From assembly GCA_900541415.1 (NCBI GenBank), contig UQJP01000011.1, positions 54,253 to 118,252 of the forward strand: 64,000 nucleotides of DNA. Direction: 5' to 3'. Under the pieces are notes generated by a model, which saw only the letters and a program-made list of their open reading frames with translations, was not told where the DNA came from and ran no database searches. Both the position numbers and the translations under genes were made by a program. Below are positions 1-7,733 of the stretch, piece after piece (position 1 is the stretch's first letter; each line of letters opens with the position of its first letter). This DNA is from an uncultured Odoribacter sp. GTDB taxonomy: Bacteria; Bacteroidota; Bacteroidia; Bacteroidales; Marinifilaceae.

Positions 1-1122
1 GTTTTCGGCCAACTGCATATCGATAAAGTCGATCACAATAATCCCCCCCATATCCCTGAGCTGCAACTGTCTGGCCACCTCCTCGGCAGCAGCCAGATTC
101 ACTTCCAGGGCATTGGTTTCCTGATCGTCGCCCAGCTTCGTACGGTTACCGCTGTTCACGTCGATCACATGGAAAGCCTCCGTGTGCTCGATAATCAGGT
201 AAGCTCCGTTCTTAAAGGAAACAGTCTTTCCTAACGATGATTTGATTTGCTTATCGACCCCGAAATGATCTAAAATAGGAATTTCCGGAGAAACATATTT
301 TACAATGTCCTGTTTTTCAGGCGCAATGGTAGAAAGGAAATGTTTGATCTCCTTGCTCAGCGTAATATCGTTCACATAGATATTCTCGAACGAAGGATTC
401 AGAATATCGCGGAGGATAGCACTCGTGCGGTCGATCTCGCCCAAAATAAGCTTCGGCGGCTCGATGTCGCGGATGTGTTTGAACGCCGTTTCAAAACGTT
501 CCACCAGCTCTTTCAGTTCACTATCGAAAGCGGCAGCAGTCTTGCCTTCCGCCACCGTACGTACGATCACTCCATAATTTTTCGGGCGGATACTTTCGAT
601 CACCCGTTTCAGCCGTTTCCGTTCATCGACCGATTTGATCTTTTGGGAAACGGACACCTTTTCGGAAAAAGGCATCAACACCAGGTTACGCCCTGCAATG
701 CTCAATTCCGAGGTCAGGCGCGGCCCTTTGGTTGAAATCGGTTCTTTCGCCACCTGCACCGCAACCCACTGGCCCACAGTCAGAATATCGGCGATCTTCC
801 CCACCTTATTAATTTCAGGCTCCAGTTTCAGTTTGGAAACCGGCATGCCCCTGCGAGCAATACATTGTTTGATGTAACTATCCAGAGAATGGAATTGCGG
901 GCTTAAATCCAAATAATGCAAAAACGCATCTTTTTCATACCCTACATTAACAAAAGCAGCATTTAAACCGGGCATGATTTTTTTCACCTTACCCAGATAA
1001 ATATCCCCCACCGCAAATTGCATACTGGTTTTTTCTTTCGTCAGTTCCACCAGTTTTTTCTCCCGCAACAAAGCGATCACGATCTCCTCTGCCTTTACGT
1101 CAATTACTAATTCGCTATTCAC
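1..1122 (-). CDS. rng: Ribonuclease G/E family protein, N-terminal 374 residues
   Basis: Endoribonuclease of the RNase E/G family, acting in the cytoplasm on rRNA precursors and mRNA. The reading frame begins at a GTG (1122-1120); an in-frame TAG lies a short way upstream and no ATG intervenes, so GTG is the only good start. The N-terminus reads VNSELVIDV, followed by an S1-like segment (GDIYLGKVKKIMPGLNAAFV) typical of the Bacteroidales family. At the window edge the catalytic-core motif GGIIVIDFIDM is visible, where the family carries a metal-binding Asp. The C-terminal part lies outside the window. It is the last gene of a leftward group behind HU and the small basic protein, separated from them by a perfect hairpin. 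Confidence 0.93.
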   Translation of the reverse strand, partial: MNSELVIDVKAEEIVIALLREKKLVELTKEKTSMQFAVGDIYLGKVKKIMPGLNAAFVNVGYEKDAFLHYLDLSPQFHSLDSYIKQCIARRGMPVSKLKLEPEINKVGKIADILTVGQWVAVQVAKEPISTKGPRLTSELSIAGRNLVLMPFSEKVSVSQKIKSVDERKRLKRVIESIRPKNYGVIVRTVAEGKTAAAFDSELKELVERFETAFKHIRDIEPPKLILGEIDRTSAILRDILNPSFENIYVNDITLSKEIKHFLSTIAPEKQDIVKYVSPEIPILDHFGVDKQIKSSLGKTVSFKNGAYLIIEHTEAFHVIDVNSGNRTKLGDDQETNALEVNLAAAEEVARQLQLRDMGGIIVIDFIDMQLAEN

Positions 1123-1157
1123 TACGTTATTATTTAATGTATTTGCTTTATCTAACT

Positions 1158-1193
1158 AATAAACCTAAAGGCTTTACTGCCTTTAGGTTTATT
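1158..1193 (-). terminator. Perfect 15-bp hairpin between the small basic gene and rng
   Basis: AATAAACCTAAAGGC is followed by a 6-base loop and its exact reverse complement. It lies after the leftward HU/small-protein genes and before the rng start codon. There is no long T-run beyond the stem, so it may be an mRNA end or processing site rather than a strong terminator. Confidence 0.6.
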
Positions 1194-1218
1194 CTTTTAC
1201 TCACAAACTTTAAGAAAG

Positions 1219-1308
1219 TTATTTCTTCTTATGACGATTCTTTCTCAGTCTTTTTTTACGTTTGTGGGTAGCCATCTTATGTCTTTTTCTTTTCTTTCCG
1301 CTTGGCAT
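1219..1308 (-). CDS. Tiny basic AURKAIP1/COX24-domain (mS38-like) protein, 29 aa
   Basis: A 29-codon gene whose product starts MPSGKKRKRHKMATHKRKKR and ends in NRHKKK; over half the residues are Lys or Arg. The composition and the KxHKxxTHKRKKRLRK pattern match the short bacterial proteins annotated as AURKAIP1/COX24-domain, related to the C-terminus of mitochondrial ribosomal protein mS38, so a ribosome-bound role is likely. It starts 14 nt after the HU stop codon, so translation may be coupled. It has a full AAGGAGG Shine-Dalgarno 5 nt before the ATG, unusual for Bacteroidota. Such genes are often missed by annotation because of their length. Confidence 0.85.
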   Translation of the reverse strand: MPSGKKRKRHKMATHKRKKRLRKNRHKKK

Positions 1309-1313
1309 AAATT

Positions 1314-1320
1314 CCTCCTT
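1314..1320 (-). promoter_or_regulatory. Strong Shine-Dalgarno (AAGGAGG) of the 29-aa gene
   Basis: On the minus strand AAGGAGG stands 5 nt before the ATG at 1308. Most Bacteroidota mRNAs lack such a sequence, so this one is notable and fixes the start of the tiny gene. Confidence 0.8.
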
Positions 1321-1322
1321 TC

Positions 1323-1610
1323 TTATTTTTTTACATTACCCTTTACCTCAATAACAAAACTTTTTGAAGGCTTGAATGAAGGAATAAAATGTTCTGGAAT
1401 CTTGATAGTTACATTCTTTGAAATATTCCGAGCAGTTTTTTCAGCTCTTTTTTTCACAACAAAACTACCGAAACCTCTTAAATACACGTTTTTACCCTCA
1501 ACAACGGAATTTTTAATTGACTCCATAAAAGCCTCTACAGTAGCCTGAACTGCTACCTTTTCAATCCCGGTCGTTCTCGAAATTTCGTTAACAATATCCG
1601 CTTTTGTCAT
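1323..1610 (-). CDS. HU family DNA-binding protein
   Basis: Nucleoid-associated DNA-bending protein of 95 residues, the normal HU length. It begins MTKADIVNEIS and contains the signature GFGSFVVKKRAEKTARN, with the beta-arm that intercalates DNA (TIKIPEHFIPSFKPSK). The basic N-terminal helices and dimer core are complete. It is co-oriented with the 29-aa basic protein directly downstream. A TATATTTG element lies about 60 nt upstream of its start. Bacteroidales encode several HU/IHF paralogues, so the exact subtype cannot be fixed from this sequence alone. Confidence 0.95.
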   Translation of the reverse strand: MTKADIVNEISRTTGIEKVAVQATVEAFMESIKNSVVEGKNVYLRGFGSFVVKKRAEKTARNISKNVTIKIPEHFIPSFKPSKSFVIEVKGNVKK

Positions 1611-1666
1611 TTTTTTAAATATTTAATATTCAATAATTTATTTCAATTTCTTCGTTTTTCAGTCTG

Positions 1667-1674
1667 CAAATATA
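1667..1674 (-). promoter_or_regulatory. Bacteroidetes -7 element (TATATTTG) of the HU gene
   Basis: Exact TAnnTTTG match on the minus strand in the intergenic gap between HU and ssb. No clear -33 TTTG is seen. Confidence 0.55.
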
Positions 1675-1834
1675 AAGCTTTTCCGTTAAGAATAAAAAAA
1701 ACGCGATGATTTTTGTCATTTTTTTCTCTTTCAGGATTTTTTCTGTAATTTCGCCAACAGATAAAATTTAGTGGGGAAATTATTCCGTTTTTCTGCTTTT
1801 TTCGTAACTTGTGTGAAATTTAAAAACAAGGAAT

Positions 1835-2281
1835 ATGGTAAATAAAGTCATTTTGATTGGTAATGTAGGAGCAGATCCGGATGTCAGATACTTAGAGGGA
1901 GGAACGGCTGTGGCGAATCTCCGGCTGGCCACCACGGAAAGCTATAAAAACAAGAACGGCGAGCGGGTTGATCAAACCGAATGGCACAACATCGTGCTGT
2001 GGAGAGGATTGGCGGAAATCGTTGAAAAATATGTGCACAAAGGAATGCGCCTTTACATAGAAGGACGTATCCGCACCCGTTCCTGGGACGACCAGAATGG
2101 CGCAAAAAGATATACCACGGAAATATGGGCGGACAACATGCAAATGCTGTCGTTCAAACAAGATAACGGCGATGGCGGAAGCGCACCTTCCAGAGGTTAT
2201 AACGCCCCGGCTTCGCCAGCAGGCTCCTCCGCCGCTCCGGCTCCCAGTATGCCCGACGACAGCGACGACCTGCCGTTTTAA
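1835..2281 (+). CDS. ssb: Single-stranded DNA-binding protein
   Basis: 148 residues. The OB-fold covers about residues 1-110, with N-terminal MVNKVILIGNVGADPDVRY, the TEWHNIVLW strand and the YIEGRIRTRSWDDQNG segment, all characteristic of bacterial SSB. A flexible Gly/Ser/Ala/Pro-rich linker follows and the protein ends in DDSDDLPF, the acidic tip that recruits DNA repair and replication proteins. It works in replication, recombination and repair. It is transcribed towards gldE and gldD, a neighbourhood common in Bacteroidota. The perfect hairpin just after the stop may separate its mRNA from that of gldE. Confidence 0.97.
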   Translation: MVNKVILIGNVGADPDVRYLEGGTAVANLRLATTESYKNKNGERVDQTEWHNIVLWRGLAEIVEKYVHKGMRLYIEGRIRTRSWDDQNGAKRYTTEIWADNMQMLSFKQDNGDGGSAPSRGYNAPASPAGSSAAPAPSMPDDSDDLPF

Positions 2282-2282
2282 T

Positions 2283-2318
2283 GTTCTTTTGCCGGGTAAA
2301 ACGGCCCGGCAAAAGAAC
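2283..2318 (+). terminator. Perfect 14-bp hairpin after ssb
   Basis: GTTCTTTTGCCGGG, an 8-base loop, then the exact reverse complement. No T-tract follows, so it may stabilise the ssb mRNA or only partly attenuate transcription into gldE. Confidence 0.55.
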
Positions 2319-2351
2319 AACAACCCGATTGTGTAACTAATATGATATATT

Positions 2352-3650
2352 TTGGAAACTGATGTCTATTCGGCGGCGCAAACTTTACCGCTCGGCACCT
2401 TTACTTTTGTTGATGCAATATTCATCGTCATTTTACTACTACTACTTTTGTGTTCTGCTTTGGTTTCCGGTTCGGAAGTCGCATACTTCTCGCTCACTCC
2501 GGGCGACCTTGAAAAACTGAAAGAAAAAGGCTATGACAAGGCGTACAACCTGCACAAAAAGCCTAACCTCCTTTTATCAACGATACTGATAACCAACAAT
2601 TTTGTGAATGTCGCTATCGTTATTATCTCGACCTATTTAGTAAACTCTTTGTTTGATTTTTCCAACAATCCGCTACTCAGCTTTATCATACAAGTCGTAT
2701 TGGTTACCTTTGTGATCTTGTTGTTCGGGGAAATCATACCTAAATTATATGCCAACCGCTCGCAGATGAAAATGGCGATTTTCATGGCCGGGCCGCTGAC
2801 CTTTCTAACCTATTTGTTCCGTCCCCTGTCCATGTTATTGATCCGGTCTACTTCGATCATCAGTAAACGCATGGCGAAAAAAGACGGCCTGTCGATCGAC
2901 CAGCTATCCAAAGCGCTGGAACTGACGCAGGACTCGGATATTAACGACGAGAAAGAAATTCTGGAAGGGATTGTCCGTTTCAGCAACATATCGGCCATCG
3001 ACATCATCCGTCCCCGCATCAACGTGATTGCCCTCGACATCAAAGACAGTTTCGAGCATGTGAAAGACATCGTGATCGAACACGGCTATTCCCGCCTTCC
3101 GGTGTACCATGAAAACCTCGACACCATAGAAGGCGTGCTCTATGTGAAAGACCTGCTGGCACACCTGAAAGAAAAAGACAATTTCTCCTGGCAGTCGCTG
3201 CTTCGTCCGGCTTATTTCGTGCCCGAAACCAAAAAGATCAACGACCTGCTTGAAGAGTTCCAAAGCAAGAAAGTGCATCTGGCTATCGTGGTCGATGAAT
3301 ATGGCGGCACATCCGGCATTGTCACCATGGAAGACATTCTGGAAGAAATCGTCGGAGAAATCAATGACGAATACGACGAAAAAGAAGAAACGTACATTAA
3401 AATCCACGCCAACACCTATATTTTCGAAGCATCCACCCTGCTGAACGATTTCATTAAGATCGTAGATGCCGATCAGGACAGCTTCAAAGACATAGAAGGG
3501 GAAGCCGACACCCTTGCCGGGCTGATTCTGGAAATCAAAGGCGAATTACCCCGAAAAAACGACGTGATCGTTTATCACAAGCATAAATTCACCATTCTGG
3601 AGGTGGACAACCGGAGAATCAAAAAAATTAAATACGAGAAAATCGGATAA
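2352..3650 (+). CDS. gldE: Gliding-motility-associated membrane protein GldE (CNNM/CorC-like)
   Basis: 432-residue inner-membrane protein of the CNNM/HlyC-CorC superfamily. The order is: a short periplasmic N-terminus; a DUF21 transmembrane domain (about residues 20-190) with the signature SALVSGSEVAYFSLTP; two CBS domains (about 210-340) including VVDEYGGTSGIVTMEDILEEIVGEI; and a C-terminal CorC-HlyC domain. The family is linked to ion homeostasis, and in gliding Bacteroidota GldE supports GldD. The start is TTG at 2352; the ATG at 2343 is out of frame. gldD follows after a 94-nt gap, the usual gene order. Confidence 0.9.
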   Translation: METDVYSAAQTLPLGTFTFVDAIFIVILLLLLLCSALVSGSEVAYFSLTPGDLEKLKEKGYDKAYNLHKKPNLLLSTILITNNFVNVAIVIISTYLVNSLFDFSNNPLLSFIIQVVLVTFVILLFGEIIPKLYANRSQMKMAIFMAGPLTFLTYLFRPLSMLLIRSTSIISKRMAKKDGLSIDQLSKALELTQDSDINDEKEILEGIVRFSNISAIDIIRPRINVIALDIKDSFEHVKDIVIEHGYSRLPVYHENLDTIEGVLYVKDLLAHLKEKDNFSWQSLLRPAYFVPETKKINDLLEEFQSKKVHLAIVVDEYGGTSGIVTMEDILEEIVGEINDEYDEKEETYIKIHANTYIFEASTLLNDFIKIVDADQDSFKDIEGEADTLAGLILEIKGELPRKNDVIVYHKHKFTILEVDNRRIKKIKYEKIG

Positions 3651-3744
3651 ACCCGCCCTTAAATTTTTTAAGCACCGCCCGTTCCCGGAATCCGGAAACG
3701 ATCGGACGGCTCACACAATCCGAAGCACAGAAATCAGTACGAAT

Positions 3745-4423
3745 ATGCGTGTAAAACATCTATCTATCTATCTATCTATCTATATCGTTCTTCCTGTTGA
3801 CCGCAATAGGATGCAACGAAAAATACACCCCCAAACCCTATGGGTACTACCGGATTGATTTTCCCAAAAAAGCGTACCAGCTTTCCAGTAGTGATTTTCC
3901 CTATCGGTTTGAAAAAGCGGTAAACGCTACCGTAGAAATCGACAGCGATAAATATGCAGAGCCCTATTGGATTAACCTGGTATATCCGGCCTATAACGCC
4001 AAAATACACCTTTCTTATAAAACAATCACGACGGACACTTCCCTGCAAAGTTATATACAGGATTGCCACCAGCTGGCCTATACCCACACCATCAAGGCAG
4101 AATCGATCGATGAAAAACTTTTCCGCCGGGACAATATCTTCGGACTGGTCTACTTCATCGAAGGCAACACGGCCTCGTCCACCCAGTTTTTCATTACCGA
4201 TTCCACCCGCCATTTCCTGCGCGGTGCGCTCTATTTCAACCAGCACCCCGATAAAGATTCCCTCGCTCCGGTTATCCAATACCTCCGCGAAGACATCCTT
4301 ACGCTTATGGAAACTCTGGCATTCAGACCCACCCCGCCACCACCGCCCGTTATCAATTGTTTTCCGGTAACCGATAAAAATGTCCTTCCCCAGCATACGG
4401 ATAGGGACATTTCACGCGAATAA
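3745..4423 (+). CDS. gldD: Gliding motility lipoprotein GldD, out of frame at a CTAT repeat
   Basis: The body of the protein, from the lipobox Cys onward (CNEKYTPKPYGYYRIDFPKK), matches GldD, a lipoprotein linked to gliding and type IX secretion. The only upstream ATG (3745) reads MRVKHLSIYLSIY and then runs through six CTAT units into the wrong frame, stopping at 3856 after 37 codons. In the GldD frame itself there is an in-frame TAA at 3752 and no ATG, GTG or TTG before a TTG at 3797, which would remove the signal peptide. Removing one CTAT unit (or adding two) joins the ATG to the body and gives MRVKHLSIYLSISFFLLTAIGC, a plausible lipoprotein signal with Cys at residue 22 and a 224-residue product. 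As sequenced, the gene therefore looks switched off. A repeat-count sequencing error is the alternative. Confidence 0.82.
3758..3783 (+). repeat. Tetranucleotide microsatellite (CTAT)6 within gldD signal-peptide codons
   Basis: Six uninterrupted CTAT units (3760-3783) preceded by AT. Four-base units change the reading frame when gained or lost, the arrangement found in phase-variable genes of other bacteria. The tract lies 12 nt after the only usable ATG of gldD. Confidence 0.97.
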
Positions 4424-4453
4424 AATTTAAACTGCCCGTATTTTCACAAAAAT

Positions 4454-4478
4454 AGCCGGACGGATATTCCGCCCGGCT
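4454..4478. terminator. Hairpin between convergent gldD and the phosphatase-fold gene
   Basis: AGCCGG-A-CGGA, a 3-base loop, then TCCG-C-CCGGCT followed by TTT on the plus strand. It can serve both convergent genes. Confidence 0.6.
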
Positions 4479-4509
4479 TTCCGAATCCTTATTTCAATAT
4501 TCCGAATAT

Positions 4510-6093
4510 TTATTTCAGCACATTTTCTCCCTTTGCCGTATAAGGCACGGGTATATCTAAAATCCGGCACAGAGTGGGCAACACGTCGATCATCTTACAC
4601 TCAGGCCGGAGAGCAGAGGTCACGCCCGCCCCATAAAAAAACAAAGGCACTTTATTCCGTTTGCTATAACGCGCATAATTATCCTCGGCATCCTTCAATT
4701 CAGGCAGCCAGGTAGGCAGCAGGCAAAACAACACATCCCCGTTCCTCTTCGGGGAATAGGAATTTTGGAACAAGGCTTCCACTCCGGACGACAACGTGTT
4801 ATGTGTCAAAGAATAGCCCGTCATCACGCGCGCCACCCCCTCAAACTCGATCATAAAATCGGCCACCTTATCCTGAATATCTTTCAACGCAATTTTATTC
4901 TTTTCGATCAGCGTACGGTTCAGGTAAATCTGCCCGGCATCGTAATCCTGAATCCAATCCCCCTCCCCGTATACCAGATTCAGGTAAGATTTCAACAAGG
5001 CCACCGCTTTAAAAATGCTGAAATAGCCGGAACCGATATTCATTTTATCCAATTCCTCCGGCAAAATCTCCCGTGTTTCCGAAAAAGTAAGGAATACCGT
5101 ATAATTTTCACGTCCCACCTGGCTGTCGAGCACCGCCAACAACCTCTCTATATCCCGGTCCAGACGGATCACCACATCCTTAAATTCAGGAGCGTATACC
5201 GCAAAATCACGATTCATATAATCCAGGCATGAAAAACTCACCGACAGCAGGTCGGCATCGTTATCCACCCCCAGCTTCTCCTCCCTGACCAGCCGTTCCG
5301 CCATATCCGCCACGATAGAATTAGCGTAAGGTGTCGCCTTCAACACCCGGTAAGTATCGAATTTCTTTTTAGTTTGATTAATATCGTAGAAAAAACTGCT
5401 TCCAATGCCCACCTTGTTTTTCAAACGCAAAGCCATAGCATTTGCCGTCTCCTCGCCCAAAGGCATCCAGCCCCGGCGAATATAGAAATCACTTTCGATT
5501 TTAGAATTATACTCCCTGATCCATCCGTAAAGCGAATCGGCATAATATTTGGAGGACACCCATTTTCCGTTATCTTCGCTGAACCACAACGCCATATCGG
5601 CACAATTCCCTCCACTCAACACCGCTTCTTCTCCGTTCATAGAAAGGCTATATACTTTGGCAAAAGCATTGTGCATCTTCATCACACACCCCAGGGTCAA
5701 TGCCTGCATCCACTCCGGGCTCAATCCACCGGTTTCCTTATCCTCGCCTATCGCCATATATTGCTCGGAAGCCACATTCCCCTGCCGGCGTCCCCTCAAA
5801 CGGTCGTACCAATCGTGCATCACCACACCATGCTCCGAAGGCAGCAAGCCCGTATAAATCGTAGCCTGGTCGGTACCCGATTGCGAAAACAGATAATCGT
5901 AGTCTGCCTTCAATTTCACACTTCCCTGCATAATCCTGCGCAACCCTCCGGAAGTCAGTTCCCTCTGGTACACATCCAGCCATTCCGGATAAAAATTACT
6001 CACAGTAATCCCCACTACCAATTTTGTTTTATTTTCGGCAGCATTCGTCACGCTACCCAACAGCAGCAGACACATAAAAATCAAATTTCTCAT
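4510..6093 (-). CDS. Secreted alkaline-phosphatase-fold protein lacking the usual metal ligands
   Basis: 527 residues with an N-terminal signal peptide (cleavage near residue 19, VTNAAE). The overall plan follows the Bacteroidota alkaline phosphatase/PafA-like family: the opening strand LVVGITV, a SGTDQATIYTG loop that aligns with the nucleophile region, SEHGVVMHDWYD, SVSFSCLDYMNRDF, RLDRDIERLL and a late LTFSETRE. The residues expected to bind two metals are changed by my alignment: the Asp after the first strand is Ser, the nucleophile Thr is Ser, and the His of the DxxGH motif and both residues of the ADHG motif are replaced. It may therefore be a pseudoenzyme, or a divergent enzyme. It is convergent with gldD, with no operon partner. 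Confidence 0.7.
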   Translation of the reverse strand: MRNLIFMCLLLLGSVTNAAENKTKLVVGITVSNFYPEWLDVYQRELTSGGLRRIMQGSVKLKADYDYLFSQSGTDQATIYTGLLPSEHGVVMHDWYDRLRGRRQGNVASEQYMAIGEDKETGGLSPEWMQALTLGCVMKMHNAFAKVYSLSMNGEEAVLSGGNCADMALWFSEDNGKWVSSKYYADSLYGWIREYNSKIESDFYIRRGWMPLGEETANAMALRLKNKVGIGSSFFYDINQTKKKFDTYRVLKATPYANSIVADMAERLVREEKLGVDNDADLLSVSFSCLDYMNRDFAVYAPEFKDVVIRLDRDIERLLAVLDSQVGRENYTVFLTFSETREILPEELDKMNIGSGYFSIFKAVALLKSYLNLVYGEGDWIQDYDAGQIYLNRTLIEKNKIALKDIQDKVADFMIEFEGVARVMTGYSLTHNTLSSGVEALFQNSYSPKRNGDVLFCLLPTWLPELKDAEDNYARYSKRNKVPLFFYGAGVTSALRPECKMIDVLPTLCRILDIPVPYTAKGENVLK

Positions 6094-6114
6094 AGATCCC
6101 GATTATGAACGCTG

Positions 6115-6122
6115 CAAAGTTA
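6115..6122 (-). promoter_or_regulatory. -7 element (TAACTTTG) with -33 TTTG for the phosphatase-fold gene
   Basis: Exact TAnnTTTG on the minus strand, 22 nt before the start codon. A TTTG (plus strand CAAA at 6142-6145) lies 19 bp upstream, the correct spacing for a Bacteroidetes promoter. Confidence 0.65.
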
Positions 6123-6287
6123 TCATTTTCAATCTGCAAAACAAAAATTCAAACTGAAAGCTTTCCAACAAATAAAGTAATAGCGTTAAAGAAAAAACAA
6201 GGACGATAATAATAATTTGCAAGAAGAAATTCTTTCTATCGCTTTTTGTTTACTATCTTTACAGCATAAAACGAATTTACGCACACG

Positions 6288-6911
6288 ATGACGGAGAAGA
6301 GATATTTATTGGCGGAGAAACTACGTACTTACATATCCAAATATGGAATCAACGATTTCAACGAGGAACATTTAAAAACCGTAGGGGTGACGCTGGAGGA
6401 ACTAAAGGAAAATTTCAGCGACCGGAGGGATATTGTTAAAGCCATATTGGAACATGAGCGGAACTGTTTTGCGGAGATATTCGAAGAATATGACTTCAAC
6501 GGTTGGAACGCAATAGATATTATGTTGATTATCAGCAATGAAATCAACAACCGTTTTTTCTATGTCAGTCCTTCCGTCACCATCATGCTATCCAAAGATT
6601 TCCCGGACATCTTCATTCCCCATCAGGAAGAGCGTTCCAATTTCATCTATGAAAAAATCAAGATCAACATTGAAAAAGGGATGGAACAAGGCATCTATAA
6701 AAAAGATATTTCCAGCGAAATGATCGCCCGGATGTATATTGCAAAGCTGAACGACATTCACGATCCCCAGATTTATCCGCCGGAAGGCTTCACATTTGCC
6801 ACCATATTCACCACCCTGATCGACGACGTGCTTAAACACATCACGAACGAGGAAGGAAAAAGATATTACAAACAACGGAAACAATTGTATAGCATTCTGA
6901 ATTTCAGATAA
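6288..6911 (+). CDS. TetR/AcrR-like transcriptional regulator
   Basis: 207 residues with an N-terminal region (about 1-55) that fits a helix-turn-helix (LRTYISKYGINDFNEEHLKTVGVTLEELKENFSDR), followed by an all-helical ligand domain with the size and spacing of TetR proteins (DRRDIVKAILEHERNCFAEIF, then MEQGIYKKDISSEMIARMY). The HTH is divergent and lacks the classic TetR hallmark residues, so the family call rests on layout rather than a strong motif. It stands alone between a divergent phosphatase-fold gene and an Lrp-type regulator. Its target is not evident. Confidence 0.55.
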   Translation: MTEKRYLLAEKLRTYISKYGINDFNEEHLKTVGVTLEELKENFSDRRDIVKAILEHERNCFAEIFEEYDFNGWNAIDIMLIISNEINNRFFYVSPSVTIMLSKDFPDIFIPHQEERSNFIYEKIKINIEKGMEQGIYKKDISSEMIARMYIAKLNDIHDPQIYPPEGFTFATIFTTLIDDVLKHITNEEGKRYYKQRKQLYSILNFR

Positions 6912-7026
6912 TCAAAAAACCTGTATAACATAAACTCGAACACAATCCGGAAACTCCCGATCCCCCGGAATTTCATCCTGCATCCGCAGCCCAGGATTTC
7001 CGGAAGGTCTTCAAAATCCATAAACC

Positions 7027-7494
7027 ATGAAATACCAAATCGACGATATAGATAAAAAGATTCTTTCCTATCTGGTAAAAAATGCCAGAGTTCCATTTTT
7101 GGAAATTGCCAGAGAATGTGGAATTTCAGGAGCGGCTATCCATCAGCGGGTGAAAAAAATGGAAGATGCCGGAATCATCGAAGGCTCTTGCTTTATCGTT
7201 AAACCCAGAGCTTTGGGTTTCAAAATATGCGCCTTTATCGGAGTGGTGCTCGACAACGCCCACCAATACAAATCGGTGGTAAAAGAAATCGAGAAAATAC
7301 CGGAAGTGATCGAATGCCATTTCATCACCGGACATTACTCCTTTTTTCTGAAAATTCGTTGCAATAGCCACCAGCATCTGATGGATATTCTAATCAATAC
7401 CCTACAAAACATTCCCGGCATTGCCAAAACCGAATCGTTTATCTCCCTCGACCAGATCATCGAAAAGCAAATCGACATCTGCCCGGAAGAATAA
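7027..7494 (+). CDS. Lrp/AsnC family transcriptional regulator
   Basis: 155 residues. The N-terminal winged helix (about 1-60) opens with YQIDDIDKKILSYLVKNAR and has the recognition segment ISGAAIHQRVKKMEDAGIIEGS, standard for Lrp/AsnC. The C-terminal RAM domain (about 65-140) is of the type that binds amino acids or other small effectors (ICAFIGVVLDNAHQ, GHYSFFLKIRC). Such proteins form octamers and control amino-acid genes. It is followed by a strong hairpin and so is probably monocistronic. Confidence 0.93.
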   Translation: MKYQIDDIDKKILSYLVKNARVPFLEIARECGISGAAIHQRVKKMEDAGIIEGSCFIVKPRALGFKICAFIGVVLDNAHQYKSVVKEIEKIPEVIECHFITGHYSFFLKIRCNSHQHLMDILINTLQNIPGIAKTESFISLDQIIEKQIDICPEE

Positions 7495-7528
7495 CATCCG
7501 GCTACATAAAGACATTTATCCTAAAAAC

Positions 7529-7573
7529 AGTCCGGCACAAGAAAAAGATTCTTCCTGCCGGACTGCTTTTTCA
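7529..7573 (+). terminator. Rho-independent-type terminator after the Lrp-like gene
   Basis: AGTCCGGCA pairs exactly with TGCCGGACT, with further AAGAA/TTCTT pairing inside, followed by GCTTTTTC. Confidence 0.75.
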
Positions 7574-7690
7574 GCCTGTAATCCCGATTGCGGGAAAACA
7601 CGGCATGCCGGAAAACAATCTTCTCTCCCTCCGGTTGCTCCGCCACTCGAAAATTATAAACAAAAACAGCGAATATCTGCTTTAAACTTG

Positions 7691-7698
7691 TATTTTTG
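7691..7698 (+). promoter_or_regulatory. -7 element (TATTTTTG) of the carboxypeptidase-like-domain gene
   Basis: Exact TAnnTTTG match 35 nt before the start codon at 7734. No clear -33 element. Confidence 0.45.
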
Positions 7699-7733
7699 TT
7701 TACCTCCTATTTAAAATCAATAGGATACAGCAC

